Shown: positions 9,111-20,449 of the stretch, piece after piece
Layout: the number at the start of each line of letters is the position of its first letter
Numbering within the stretch: the stretch's first letter is position 1
Source of the DNA: Moesziomyces globuligerus
Lineage: Eukaryota > Basidiomycota > Ustilaginomycetes > Ustilaginales > Ustilaginaceae
Direction: 5' to 3'
Assembly: GCA_030849465.1 (NCBI GenBank)
Contig: JARVLF010000008.1
Span: forward strand, 248,001 to 312,000
Length of the DNA: 64,000 nucleotides
Notes under the pieces: generated by a model
Databases searched by the model: none
What the model saw: only the letters and a program-made list of their open reading frames with translations
What the model was told of the DNA's origin: nothing
Made by a program: the position numbers and the translations under genes

Positions 9111-11542
9111 CTACACTAGTCTCCGAGCTGCTGCTGTCTCACAAAGCAAGTCCATGCGTGCAAGAGCGTCAACATCGTCTGTGTGAACTGGGATTTTGAC
9201 ATCAAGCTCCCTCACCCGAGTAGGCCAAAATGGGTGCTGGTGGCGGGGAAGAAGGACGCATCGATCTGGTTGCAAAGTCAATGGTGACATTTCAGCACGA
9301 AGCTCTTCAGGGAGCGAAAGAGACCCGCCACTTACCCTGAGGCGGCCGGTCTCCAGTAGAAGAAACAGGCAACCTGTAGGTCGGAGCATGCCCTCGCAAT
9401 CACCGCTGATCAGATGCAATGACTGCTTGATTCGGGTCACATGTAAGAGCAAATCCATGGGCAAAGCGGACAGTGGGAGGTGGTCTTGAACGATTTGAGA
9501 AGAAATGCCTCGTGCCTGGGAGCCGAAGCATAGCGCATAAGCCTGGACATGAACTAGCCACAGTGGTGGTCAGTGTATTCCACGTTCTTTGTAGATCATC
9601 TAGTCTCGACGGAACTCACGTTTGCGTTCCACTTCGGGGCTCAACCGCTTGAATCTGCAGGAGAAAAGGGGATCCAGCGTGGCCGGCAGTCAGCGCTGGT
9701 CCTGTTTCACGCGAGACCGCTAGAATCGGCGAGTGCGTGACACTCACAACATCCGAGAATGTAACAGATCTTGCAGCCCGAGCCGAACTGGGCTGTCGGG
9801 GTAGAGAATGTGATGCAGACTCGCCCCATGCTCTTGCTCGGCCATGCCACTCACGGAAGTGGTGCCGGCACGAGCCGATCCAGCGAGGTAGTAGGAGCAG
9901 ACCTGCCGTGGAAAGGAGATGGGATTTCTTCAGATTGTCGAGTAGGTGAGCGGATTTTTGAGACTCGCCGGAGCCCGAACTCACCCTTGTGCCATTGTCG
10001 AACGTCGATGTGAGGCGGATAGGCAGGCTGTCTTGTTCCAAGAGCATGTTTGCATGACCGAGATCGCTCCGTGACCCGGTATAGCCGAGCTCCATCTTGC
10101 GTGGAAGTGGCATCGACTCCTCCTCAGGCGTGGTGCCGAATCTGAAACTCGCAGAACAATGCTGGCAAGATGCAGCGTCGTACTGCTCCTTGCGATTTGC
10201 TTTCCCGCACAGGCGACACCGAAAGGCGATGAAGGTATGTTCGGAAGCGTCCAGGTGGAGCCGATCGTCCTTATCCTGAGTGTGCTCGAACTCAAATGCG
10301 AGGGTCTGTGGACCGACTGGTTCTTCAAAGCGGCAAAGCTCCAGACGTAGACACGGACGACACTTGCGCTGCTCAGACAAGGTGATCAGTAGAATCCAGG
10401 GAGGGCTGACTTGAGAGGCCACGATACTCACTTCGATTCCGGCTACGCGCCAGTGCCCGACGAACGCGACCTGCACTTTGGCGCTGGAGCCGTCCAGCAC
10501 CCGACAGGACAATGCTCCATCATCAAGATGACAGTAGAGCCTGATGGGATAAGCAGACGTTCGTGCAAATTGCAATTTTTCGAACGTGTGCTCTTCTGGA
10601 AAAAATGGGACGCGCAACAACGCTGTCAGCCACGGATACCTTGATGTCGACCAGAGCCATCGCGAATAAGTGATACGGACCGACTGATCTGTATCGGTGT
10701 TTTGGGGACAGTGTCAGTCTTCGGCTCCCGATGTCCAGCCTCAATTCCGGCGCGTCGACTCACAGATCGGCATGAACTCGGTCGAGCTGCGGAGATGCTT
10801 GGAGCCTACTCCTTAGGAGCGTCAAGGATACGATGGCGCCCGATTTGGTCGTCAAGAATCCAGGCCCCTTGCCGGGGAAGCGCGGGTCGCAGGCTTGCAT
10901 ATCTTCTAGTGTTGAGGACCAGCACAGGCACTCGAAGCGCAGCGGAACTCCAGCATTGTACGTCACATCCGAATGGGCAACCGGATTTGCGCCGGGCGCT
11001 TTCGTTTCTAGTTCGTCGATAGGTAGCATCTCGCCAGTGATGATGTCAAAAAACTCCCAGCGATCCAATCGGTAGCATGGTCCGCCTATCGAGCGGCAGG
11101 AACCGCAAACCGGCCTTGCCCTGTCGCAGACATCACCTTTCTTCTTGCATGCGTGGCACGACGGAGACACTGTGGGGCACACTCGATACTTTTAGTACTC
11201 GTGCTTTTTTTGCGACCAGCAAACCGGACTGAGTGAGCGGTCTATGCTCGAGTACTTACCCAGCAGGACATCGGCGCGGTGAGGATGCAGATGTACGTCA
11301 GCGAGAGGCATGGATCGCTGGATGCGAAAGGCCAAGTCGGAGGATGCTGTTCGGGTCACCACATCGAGAAAGGGCCTGAATCGTGGACTTGGCCTGACCA
11401 GAGTCTTCTGGCGTCGCCGCTCGGATGCACTCCGTCCGTCTCGAATGGAGGCAGGGCCCGCCTTGCTGCGTTTGGAGTACTGCGCCTTGGAGCGCTCGCC
11501 GGAACGAGGCTCTGCTGTCCACTCGCGCCTCATCTTGACCAT
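9111..11542 (-). CDS. Zn2Cys6 zinc-cluster protein, multi-exon, unknown target
   Basis: Nine exons are inferred: 11542-11260, 11169-10764, 10683-10640, 10595-10432, 10368-9985, 9902-9748, 9654-9620, 9484-9336, 9265-9212. The sum is 1674 nt, 557 residues, in frame throughout. If the last intron is retained, the frame runs to 9111 (614 residues). Exon 2 begins inside a perfect fungal zinc cluster, C-x2-C-x6-C-x6-C-x2-C-x6-C (CHACKKKGDVC..CGSC), at residues 99-126. A second metal-site-like stretch, CRLCGK...CQHC, lies further on. Splice sites are mostly GTAAGT or GTGAGT with CAG. Eight introns are unusual next to the 0-2 of most genes here, and codon bias is weak. A DNA-binding regulator is the simplest reading; the C-terminal half matches nothing I recognise. 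The start at 11542 is followed by a basic, serine-rich leader. Confidence 0.65.
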
Positions 11543-12068
11543 CCCGAAGCGCTGCTATGGTCAAAGAAAAGAGCGTGGCGGCGGTGCTTGCTTGAGATGC
11601 CGCATCTCGTGTGCTCTGTGCCAGTGAAAAGTGCGCGTGTGGTGGGGCTGATGATGCGAGATTTTCACGATAGAGCTTGGCTGTCTGCGCTCTGCGCTCT
11701 GCATCGACCGATCCAGGTCCAAGCGCGTGCCATGTGATTCATTCTTCTGGCACATTTGGGTGTCTGTGATTCATGCAAGGAATTCAGGGTCTCGAGCCGG
11801 TGTGCTGCTTCCGCGGGCCGGGGTCGCAGTGGGCCGCGGCATCCTCGACAGGGATGGACCTCTAAATTCCGCGACAGCCGTCAAGCCTAAAATCCGAGCG
11901 CCGCACGATCCACCAGCTCAACACTCAGGACAGAGGCACGGTCAGCCACCTCTGAGCATCACGCCTTCGATCCTGAGTCAACGACCGACTGTCTGGCGTC
12001 CAGCTCTCAGGTCTCGATAAAGGTCCGGTCCCGTCTGCGTTTCCACGCTCCCCACGAGTCTGACACTG
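11543..12068. promoter_or_regulatory. Divergent intergenic region, zinc-cluster gene / dioxygenase
   Basis: A 526-bp gap lies between the two divergent start codons. No TATA box or clear operator half-sites were seen. The arrangement would allow a shared promoter. No gene is visible. Confidence 0.4.
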
Positions 12069-13568
12069 ATGGCCATAACAGCCAAAGTCGCGCTCACCCT
12101 CCTGATCTCGCTGCTCGCTGCATTCGCATTCCATCGGGCCCCCAGTCCCTCCTGGCGCTTGGTCACATCTGTCGTTCTGTTCAAGATGGTCGTCTCAACA
12201 AAAGCGCCGGTCTTCTTCATCAGCCATGGTGGGCCGCCCAGTAGGTTTCGTTGTGCAGCTCCGGACTTGCTGTACCGAACATGCGCTGACGTCGCTTCTT
12301 GTCTAATTCTTCCCGTAGCCATGTTTGAGCAAGACCATCCTGCCTACCAGCACTGGCTGAAGTGGGGAAAGGAAGTCAGAGCACTCCACGATCAAGGTGT
12401 CATTCGTGGGCTTGTCTTCGTCAGCGCACACTGGCAAGCTGAAACCCTCGAACAGGGTGTATTCGGTATGCCTCGACTTGCAGCGACATTCATCTCAACA
12501 AGTAGGCATAGCCCCATTGACATGAGCTCTCTGATCGCGTTTTTGCTGTGATTGTGGCAGTGAACGTCGACGAGAACAATCCCCTCGTCTATGACTTTTA
12601 CGGCTTTCCGGCTCATTTCGTAAGTTCGTTCGCGCATCATCGGCAGCAACCGCATTCTTTCCTCTAGCTCCGCCCGGCCCTCTTCTAGCTTGATGAGCTG
12701 CGGTCTGCTGTGGCGTGCATCTCTGACTTGGATTCTCACGTGTCACTCCAGTACGAGCAAAAGGTGGAAAGCATCAATCCTCCAAACATTTCAAGCCTCG
12801 TTCTCGAGCAGCTTCGCCGCAATGGAGTCAATGCGCTCCCAACCAAGCGCGGCATCGATCACGGCGTTTGGTGTCCTCTCAAGGTCGCGTTCCAGACGTC
12901 CGTCGGTGAGAAGCAAGCAGCGACGACTAATGTCCCGTCCCTGCTACCTCGGACCTTGTCGTTGACTCAGGTGTCTCTGCCTGCGTCGGACGCTTCTCTC
13001 GACTCGCTCAAGCTCGGAGCTGCACTTCGCGGACTTCGAGACCAAGGGTTTGCCATCGTTGGAGGCGGCATGTCGGTGCACAACCTCCGCGATATGATGA
13101 GATCTTTCGCGCTCGCGGGTAGGGGACCTGGCTCTCTGCGCCCGACCCCCTACTCGCATAGCTTCCTGAGTGCGCTCACTGAAGCGATGACGGCTCCCCC
13201 TGCATCGCAGATCGAGGAAAAATGGGCCAGGGCCGTTGAGCTTGACAAAAGGGAGGACTTCATTCCGGCGCATCCCACCCCAGAACACTTTCTCCGTGCG
13301 TCCAGCCACCATTCCTCTCGAGCGTCGCTGCATACCGATTGCTGACGACTCGTTCGCGTTCGTCACTTTACTCACTCAGCCGCGTTGGTGGCTCTTGGAG
13401 CTGCGGAAGCCAGCGAGCAGGGCACCGAGACCTTCGCGCTCGACGAAGGCCCTATGGGCTGGTGAGTCTCGCTTTCTCCTTTGCGAACCAAGTCACACCG
13501 TCCAGACCCACAAACTGAATCTGACTTTCACTCTCTGCGATTACAGGAACATGTACAGATGGGGCTGA
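12069..13568 (+). CDS. LigB-type extradiol ring-cleavage dioxygenase (DODA/YgiD-like)
   Basis: Six exons are inferred: 12069-12240, 12319-12465, 12561-12619, 12752-13295, 13380-13461, 13547-13568 (1026 nt, 341 residues). Family hallmarks are in order: FFISHGGPP, VFVSAHW, NPLVYDFYGFP, GIDHGVWCPL, QVSLPAS, GGGMSVHNLR, AHPTPEHF and the closing GWNMYRWG. The histidines in SHGG, SAHW and DHGVW match the metal ligands of the non-heme-iron class III extradiol dioxygenases, which open catechol-type rings. The first ATG adds a hydrophobic leader (ALTLLISLLAAFAF) that could be a signal peptide or anchor. A second ATG at 12186 gives the usual cytosolic length, 302 residues. A 69-nt in-frame stretch at about 12900-12970 might be an extra intron. 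The natural substrate is unknown. Confidence 0.85.
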
Positions 13569-13594
13569 GCCATATTGCTGCTGCTAACAAAGCC

Positions 13595-15886
13595 TCATCG
13601 CGCCGGCTCGCCTTGAAGAGCAAGCTTTGCGCGCCTGCGGTCTTCGTCCTCCTTCAAGTCACGAGCTGCCTGGTCGTGCAAGCCAGCTGCCGCGCTCTTG
13701 GCCTTCTCTGCACTTCCTCCCTTTCCGACGCGATTTGCCCCAAATTGAACAATCTTCTTCCATCGCGCCCGTATGTCTGACGCCATCTCCATCAGAGCAA
13801 GTCCTCGGTAGAAGTAGACGAAGGACCACCAAGCGCGGAAGTAGTCCTTCCAGAGCGAGAGGGAGGTCAGCAAGCTTGCGCGCCCACTCGTCCGGCGTTC
13901 CTTGAGCTGCTTGAGGTCGTCGCGATAGACAGCCAGAGCACAGAGTCTTGCGGCGATGAGGAAAGGACGAGTCGGACCATGTGTAGTATGAAGACTTGCG
14001 TCGAGCGAGCGGGTGAGGTCGTTGAGCTTGAGTACCATCAGCATACGGCTGGGCAGGCGACGGAGCAGATCCAAGATGGAAACGAAGAGGCCCTCCTTTT
14101 CCATGACCGTCTTGCGAATGTGATCCTGTTCATCGTCGGTCAGGTTGCTGCCACCATCCATCTCGAGCAGGCTTCCGGCCCGGTTGCGATCTTTGACGCC
14201 AAGGGGGTTGTTAGGATCGCTTCCTTCGAGCCCTGCCCGACCAGTGATGGCGCTCTCCAGGATGGGGTACAGGTCATCGTCGATGTCGGCAATCATCTTA
14301 GCATACCTGCGTCGTTCCGCCGTCACCTCAGGGCTGGCACGCTTCAGCAGCGAAAGCCAGAAGCGGGCGTAGTTGGCGCGAAGCTCCTGATCGATGTCAA
14401 AGTAGAGGCCGTGATCGAGAAGGACCACTTCGAAGTTGTAACGCGATCGACTGCCTGGCGGTGCCGGTCGAATAAGGACGTTGCCACCGTGGGGGTCAGC
14501 ATGGAAGAAGCCATGCAGGTAGAGCATCTGGGAAAAGACACGCGATAGCTCCTGGCTCACGCGGTTGCGATCGATGTTGTGCTCGGAGAGGTAGCGCAGA
14601 TTGTCGGGTCTCCGTCCATCGATGAACTCCATGGCCATGACCCGTTTGAAGACGTACCTGACCTTGGGGATGTAGACGGATGTGGTCCGGTAGCCTGCAA
14701 AGTCGTCGTCTGCCCTCTTCGCATTCTGTGCCTCGTGGCGGAAATCCATCTCGAGGGGCATGTTCTCGTTCATCTCGTCAGCGAGCCACTCGAAGCTGAA
14801 TTCGGGCAAGAGACGCTTCACCCACTTGACGAGCACAGTGACGGTCTTCATGTCAACTTCAGAGAAGCGCTCGACATCCGGATGCATCATCTTGATCGCG
14901 AGCTGCTGACCGGTCTTGCGATCCACAGCGCGATGAACCTGAGCGAGGGAAGCGACACCGATGGGCTTGGGGTCGATCTCGCTGAATGCTTCGTTAAAGC
15001 TCATGCCCGTCTCGGTTCGGAACATGGCCTCCAGTTCGGGCAGGGGCGTCGGGGTGTTCTGGTCCTGGAGAGGTCGAAGCGTAGTAGTCCACTCGGGAGG
15101 GAGCAAGATGATGGCGGAGAGGTGCTGGCCGAGCTTGACATAGAGTCCCCCATTGGTCTGCAATGCTGCGAGGACGCGATGAGCTGAACGTAGGTGGCAT
15201 TGGCGCAGCTCTTCCGTCTCTTCCTCCCGGGAAGCGTACTTTTTGTTGAGAGTGGAGCGGTAGTCCCACACGCACAGCGCAACTGCCTTTGCGATTGTGG
15301 TGGATCTGGTGAGGGCGAGAAGAGCGAAGTTTGCACCGTTCGCCTGTGACTTTTGGGCCTCTTGGACTTGGCGCTCCATCTCATCGTGAGGCAGCTGAAG
15401 CCCTTGGATGGGCGCTTGCGAGCCGTCGAGGTGGATGCTGTCTTGAAACTGATACACAGCCAAGCCGACGACGATCACCGAGAGTGCTGCCACACCGACG
15501 CGGCGACTGTTACGGCGGAACTTGGCATGCGCAGCAGCCGTCTCTTTGGGATTCGGTATCGCGGGCTGATCAAAGTTGATGGGCTTGGGCTGTGGGCGTA
15601 CGGGCGGATATTGCTTCCGAAACGGTCTGTTGTCAGTAGCTTGTTTGGGCGCTGGCGTCTCTGGTGGCGAGGAAGACGCTCCAGATGACGTTGGTCGCCG
15701 CGAATTCAAGGCGGGCCCGAGGGCAGAGAACGGCCTAGCAAAACCCCGACGTAGGCTCTGAGCGCAGGCGACTCTTGAAGGAGATTGCACTAAGCGCGAC
15801 GAGAGCCAAGACGGTGCGCTTGCCTGCGGGTGCTTCAGCGCCGCGCAAGCAACGGCGCGAGCACTGGTTGTATGCAGCGCTAGCAT
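13595..15886 (-). CDS. ABC1/ADCK-family mitochondrial atypical kinase (Mcp2/ADCK1-like)
   Basis: Intronless, 763 residues. The first ~60 residues are rich in Arg/Ala/Ser with no acidic residues, typical of a mitochondrial presequence. One membrane segment follows at about 120-140 (VGVAALSVIVVGLAVYQF), suggesting inner-membrane anchoring. The UbiB/ADCK core shows the KxGQ motif (LYVKLGQHLS), PIGVASLAQVHRA, the ATP lysine in LAIKMMHP, FFHADPHGGNVLI as catalytic loop and LLDHG replacing DFG. These proteins act in coenzyme Q and lipid homeostasis. The single N-terminal anchor and overall layout fit the Mcp2 (Cqd2)/ADCK1 branch better than Coq8. The stop lies only 26 bp from the convergent dioxygenase stop, so the 3' ends probably overlap. 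Confidence 0.9.
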   Translation of the reverse strand: MLALHTTSARAVACAALKHPQASAPSWLSSRLVQSPSRVACAQSLRRGFARPFSALGPALNSRRPTSSGASSSPPETPAPKQATDNRPFRKQYPPVRPQPKPINFDQPAIPNPKETAAAHAKFRRNSRRVGVAALSVIVVGLAVYQFQDSIHLDGSQAPIQGLQLPHDEMERQVQEAQKSQANGANFALLALTRSTTIAKAVALCVWDYRSTLNKKYASREEETEELRQCHLRSAHRVLAALQTNGGLYVKLGQHLSAIILLPPEWTTTLRPLQDQNTPTPLPELEAMFRTETGMSFNEAFSEIDPKPIGVASLAQVHRAVDRKTGQQLAIKMMHPDVERFSEVDMKTVTVLVKWVKRLLPEFSFEWLADEMNENMPLEMDFRHEAQNAKRADDDFAGYRTTSVYIPKVRYVFKRVMAMEFIDGRRPDNLRYLSEHNIDRNRVSQELSRVFSQMLYLHGFFHADPHGGNVLIRPAPPGSRSRYNFEVVLLDHGLYFDIDQELRANYARFWLSLLKRASPEVTAERRRYAKMIADIDDDLYPILESAITGRAGLEGSDPNNPLGVKDRNRAGSLLEMDGGSNLTDDEQDHIRKTVMEKEGLFVSILDLLRRLPSRMLMVLKLNDLTRSLDASLHTTHGPTRPFLIAARLCALAVYRDDLKQLKERRTSGRASLLTSLSLWKDYFRAWWSFVYFYRGLALMEMASDIRARWKKIVQFGANRVGKGGSAEKAKSAAAGLHDQAARDLKEDEDRRRAKLALQGEPAR

Positions 15887-16977
15887 GGCGGAGATGTCTA
15901 ACGACGCGAGCTTGGCACTTGCGTGAATGCAACGTCCAGTGTCAAGGTGATGGCCGCTTGTTTGGCCAGGATTTGGCTCTTGTCGATGGACTAGACGCGA
16001 TATCCCACGAAGGCCATGAGCTCCGTGCTTGATCGGTTCCGGGCGCGTGACTCTTGGGTGATCCTTGAAGCGCGCTGCCGATTTCTCACCCTCTCCCTGT
16101 GTCCGTGCTGCTCGGACCGTAAGGTATGAAGCAGGACGAGAGACGCCGCGGAGAACGGAGTACGATGTGACGGTGCGTAAACAAGTAAAGTGACTACGAC
16201 GTCTTGAGCAACCTCTGCATCGTTCCTCTCGCGGAAATGTGTGCGACCCGGCCGGTCATCGCATCCTTGAAGTGGAGTGACCTCAAGCTGAATCCGAGCT
16301 CAAATCGTGAAACACTCGGAATCGGCTGAGAAATCCTTGGATGTCAGATCGCACCGGAGTAACGGGGGAAGAAAAAGGTTAAGCACCGATTGAGGCTCAC
16401 AGGGCTGCTCGTGCTTCGGATCGGGCTCGGACGAATAAATCCGATAGCCCACGCCGAGCAACGGCAAACGTCGAAGCCGATGTTGCATCCTCGGAATAAG
16501 GTAATTGCGATCGGGAAAAGCGGCGAGGCTGAATGAGGTCCAAAGGCCGGCAATGCAAGCTCGCTATTTGACATGGGTTTGATTCGACCCGCCGGAGCGA
16601 CAGCGTGATTGTGATTGTAAGAGGTCCGCGGCGGTGCCGTGATTCTTTCGTCACAGGCAGCCGCCCATCGGCACTCACGACTGATGTGCGTGCCGAAGCC
16701 GCCGCAGCCCTAGCCCCGTGGTTGGGTGCACGATGAGCGAGGTGATACATCCCATCACCACATCGGCACTTAACATCGATATACTAAGACGTCGGCATCT
16801 ACCCGACCACATCCTCTTCAATCCACGTTCGCCGCTGCGGACATGGGTGTGGTCTTTCTCAGTACCGTTGACCCGCTTGCTTTCTTGACCCGCTAGCAAA
16901 AAAGGCCAGCGCTGCTTTTGTGCTTAGCATCTCCTCCATCACTGAGGCCAGCTCGCCGATGGCTGTAGCCCAACGCG
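15887..16977. other. Divergent intergenic region, no gene seen
   Basis: A 1.1-kb gap between the kinase and transporter start codons. It must hold both promoters. No RNA gene, repeat family or convincing TATA box was seen. Confidence 0.5.
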
Positions 16978-18882
16978 ATGAACGCATCACCATCTGGGCA
17001 GCCGAGTAGAGCGGCGCTTGAGGGCATGACCGCTTCGAGATCTCTTTCAACAGAAGACGACACACCCGAAGAAACACCAGCTGGTGAGTGCACCCCTGTT
17101 CCTGACCGACAATGTTGCTGGCGAACAGTGACGCTGTTTCGGTCTCGTCAGGCTTCCTAGGATGTCGCTCACTGACGCTCGAAACTGTGTAACTCGTGTC
17201 TTGGACCTACAGAGACATCTCGCCATTCTTCCAGCTTGTCACTTCATTCGAATCATAGCGACACGAGCCCTCGCCGTCTGGAAGCGACTTCGGCAAAGAT
17301 CGAACAGGATGCTTCGCCAGCCGAGTCAACCGAGGCCGACAAGGTCGACCCCAACCTAGTGACCTGGGACAGTCCAGACTCTCAGGAGAATCCGCGCAAC
17401 TGGTCGAAACGCCATCGATGGGCAGTCACCACACTCGTATCCAGCTACACGTTCCTCAGCCCGCTTGCCTCATCCATGATCGCGCCAGCCTTGCCGCTGC
17501 TCAGCGAGGAGTTCAACGTCAAGTCAAGCGTCCAGGAGAGCTTGATGCTCTCGTCCTTCGTGCTGGCCTATGCGGCAGGCCCACTCATCCTCGCTCCCCT
17601 GACGGAGATGTTTGGACGTCGAGTGGTTCTGCAGACGACCAACATCATGTTCATCGCCTTCAATCTGGGTTGTGGCGCCAGTCAGAACTCAGCTCAGCTC
17701 ACCGTGCTGCGTTTCTTCGCCGGGCTGGGCGGCTCGGCGCCTCTTGCGGTGGGCGGTGGTACTATCGCGGATCTCTTCGAGCCCGGAGAGCGGGGCAGCG
17801 CGATGGGTATGTACAGTCTGGCGCCCTTGCTTGGACCTGCCATAGGGCCCATCGTAGGCGGCTGGATCGTGCAGCAGCTCGGCCAGTGGCGTTGGATCTT
17901 TTGGGTCTCATCTATATACGGGGGCCTCACGGCGCTGGTTGGTCTTTTCCTGCTACCGGAAACGTATGCACCAGAGATCCTGAAGCGCAAGGCACGCAAG
18001 ATGAGGAAGGAGACGGGAAACCAGCAACTGCAGACCGTCTTTGAGAGGCAAGATTCGTCCGAGTGGCACGTCCGACTGCGCCACAATCTGGTACGACCAT
18101 TCGTTTTGCTCGCAACGCAGCCCATCATCCAAGTTTTTTCGATCTATCTGGCCATCATCTGTAAGTGCGAGGTTCCCAAACTTTTCCGTTGCGTATGCCA
18201 GCAGCGAAGTAAGGCTGATCTTTCCTTCTGCATGCTTTGATCCGGAATCATCGCTTCAGACGGCTGCATGTACATCTTGCTCACCGTCTTCCCTCAAGTG
18301 TTTGGCGAGATCTACGACGAGGAACCAGGCATCGCATCTCTCAACTACATTTCGCTGGCGATCGGATTCACGATTGGCGGGCAGGTTGGAGGCAGAGTGG
18401 TCGACTACTCGTATCGTACACTCAGCGCGCGGCAGGCAGATGGGAAAGGGCAGCCAGAGTTCAAGCTGCCGCTGCTGATGGCGTCGTCGTTGCTGTTCCC
18501 GGCCGGGCTGCTCATCTATGGCTGGACGGCTGAATTCAAGACGCACTGGATCGGGCCGAACATCGGCGCTTGCCTGTTTGCGGTGGGAAGCATGGGGACG
18601 TTCTTGGCGTGTCAGGGCTACTTGGTGGACGTGCTGCCGCTGTACGCTGCGTCGGTGTTGGCAGCAGCCGTGCTGGTACGTAGCTTGGGCGGGTTCGGAT
18701 TCCCGCTCTTTGCGCCTACGATGTACGACCATCTGGGGCAAGGGTGGGGCAACACAGTGTTGGCGCTAGTATCGGCGCTGATCGGCATACCGGCGCCCTA
18801 CGTGCTGTACCGGTACGGACCGGTCCTCCGTGCAAAAAGCAGATATGCAGCGGGCAACCCAGCTGCAGCCACGATGAAATAG
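16978..18882 (+). CDS. MFS transporter, DHA1 (multidrug/polyamine) type
   Basis: Three exons are inferred: 16978-17083, 17213-18160, 18260-18882 (558 residues). The alternative acceptor at 17234 breaks the frame; the one at 17212 restores it. The N-terminal ~95 residues are hydrophilic and Ser/Thr/Glu-rich, followed by the cluster-defining NPRNWSKRHRW just before TM1. Twelve hydrophobic segments follow, with motif A-like LTEMFGRRVVL after TM2, the antiporter-type GPAIGPIVGGWI in TM5 and the PET motif (LLPETYAP) before the central loop. This is the layout of fungal plasma-membrane drug:H+ antiporters. The substrate cannot be read from sequence. It lies two genes from the dioxygenase and could export or import an aromatic compound (inference). 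Confidence 0.9.
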
Positions 18883-20449
18883 CCATGCCGGGGCATCAGA
18901 CACTTGTCTAACACCGGACGCAATCGCCAAACCACTTTACGACGCTGCCACAGATGCGCCGTGATAGTTTGTGGTGGGTGCGGTCGCTGGCCTCGCTGCG
19001 TGACTGCATTGTGAGGAGGCAAGCGAAGCGTAGAAGGCAGGACCTCCCACGATCGTGAGCTCGTTCAATCAAACGGATCGTGGCGTCGCCGATTGGTGAC
19101 CCGATGCAACGTAGTTCGAGCCGAGTCGAGCTTGTGTGGCACGGCCTACAAGCTGGATTCTGAACCCCGAAGGAAGGGTCTGGTGGTGCAAGTCCGTGGT
19201 CGAAAATCCCGCTTTGTCCGTTGTGCATGTTGCCTGCACACAAATGTGGCAGTGGAACGACGATTTGCACGCCTGCTGCGCTTCGCCCGTGGGCTTCGCT
19301 TCGTTGGCGAAGGTCGGCAGGGACCAGAGTTTTTGCCCGATCCTGACGAACGGTCGGCCCGGTTTGCCTCGCCTTCGTTCATTGTTTCGCCGTATGGACA
19401 GCTGGCAATCAGAGATCGGAGCTTCGGCCTCAGTGGTCGCTTTGGCGCATGCTCGCTAGTGCCAAGCTCTGCAGCACCGTGCTCTGCAGCACCGAGCTCT
19501 GTGTGGGATGAAGGCACCGACGGCACCAGCCATGTACATTGTCGCGCGGCCTGCAGGAGCATGATACAACGATGCCTCGTGAAAGCTCGAAACGAGCGGA
19601 GCCTCACTTGTGGCATGCGGGCGAGGCCCTTCCCAGCGTGGTGAGGCGAGGTCGCCTGGGAGCAGGTGTGGTGCTCCTCTCGAGTCGGGAGGCGAAGCAC
19701 TGCAGGTGGCTCAAGCGAAGGCAGAGCCATGCAGAGAGCGGGTGCGGGGTGCATTCATTCACATTGTTCGCGCCTGTCCTGCTGTGCCCGACTGCTGCAA
19801 TACTGTACAGTGGACGGAGCGCGGGGTAGCGAGAGGGCGAGGCACCCTGCATTTGAATTTCTAATCTCGAATTCCAGGTTGGCCACTGCACTGTACCGGG
19901 CCAGGCCGCCGCACGTCCTAAAGTTGGCTTGGTCTGTGCTTGCAAGGCTAGCGCGTGTGCCTCGAGGGCAAAGTGACAGCGAAAGGGTCCTCGGGTTGTG
20001 GGGAAACCCCGCTTTTGCCCAAGCGCTGTGGCTCAGCTTCTCATGAGGTGTGTTTTCTGCGCGCGCGCGCCAAACACACGGCAGCGACAGCCACACAGTG
20101 GGCGAGTCGCTCGTCCGCCACCCTCGGTGGCCTCAGCCCGCTTCCAACGCCACGCATGCATGCAGCCAGTCTCGAGTCGGTCGGCACTCTAGCCGCCACC
20201 AGTGTCGACCAGGGCGCTTCATCCCCATCGCGCTCTCCTGGCCCAAGTCCCGAATCGTTTATATACAATCATCATCTTCCACCTCTTCGTCACCTTCGCA
20301 CGCACCGCGAACATCATCCTCTCCCATCGCACCCTGACCTTTCTCCACTGGCCTTTCCCCCACCACCCTCTCAAGGCCTGCTAATCTCCCTTACGATTAT
20401 CTGCGTTTCCCCCCTTCTGCTTCCCTAGCGCCGTCACATATCCATCACA
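18883..20449. other. Intergenic region upstream of fumarate reductase
   Basis: 1.57 kb with no supportable gene. It contains a short tandem duplication (GCTCTGCAGCACCG twice at about 19467-19495) and a CT-rich leader from about 20270 to the next start codon. Confidence 0.5.
20260..20265 (+). promoter_or_regulatory. TATA box for fumarate reductase gene
   Basis: TTTATATACA context, 185 bp upstream of the ATG at 20450 and followed by a pyrimidine-rich tract, a common layout for strong fungal promoters. Confidence 0.5.

Noticed and set aside
10369..10431. Treating the 63-nt in-frame stretch of the zinc-cluster gene as coding
   Set aside because: It has a clean GTGAGT donor, a TACTGAT branch-like site and a GCAG acceptor; splicing is the better reading, though both keep the frame.
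12895..12971. An extra intron in the dioxygenase gene
   Set aside because: The strong donor GTGAGA breaks the frame; only a weak GTCGGT donor would keep it, and reading through preserves the family-like QVSL context.
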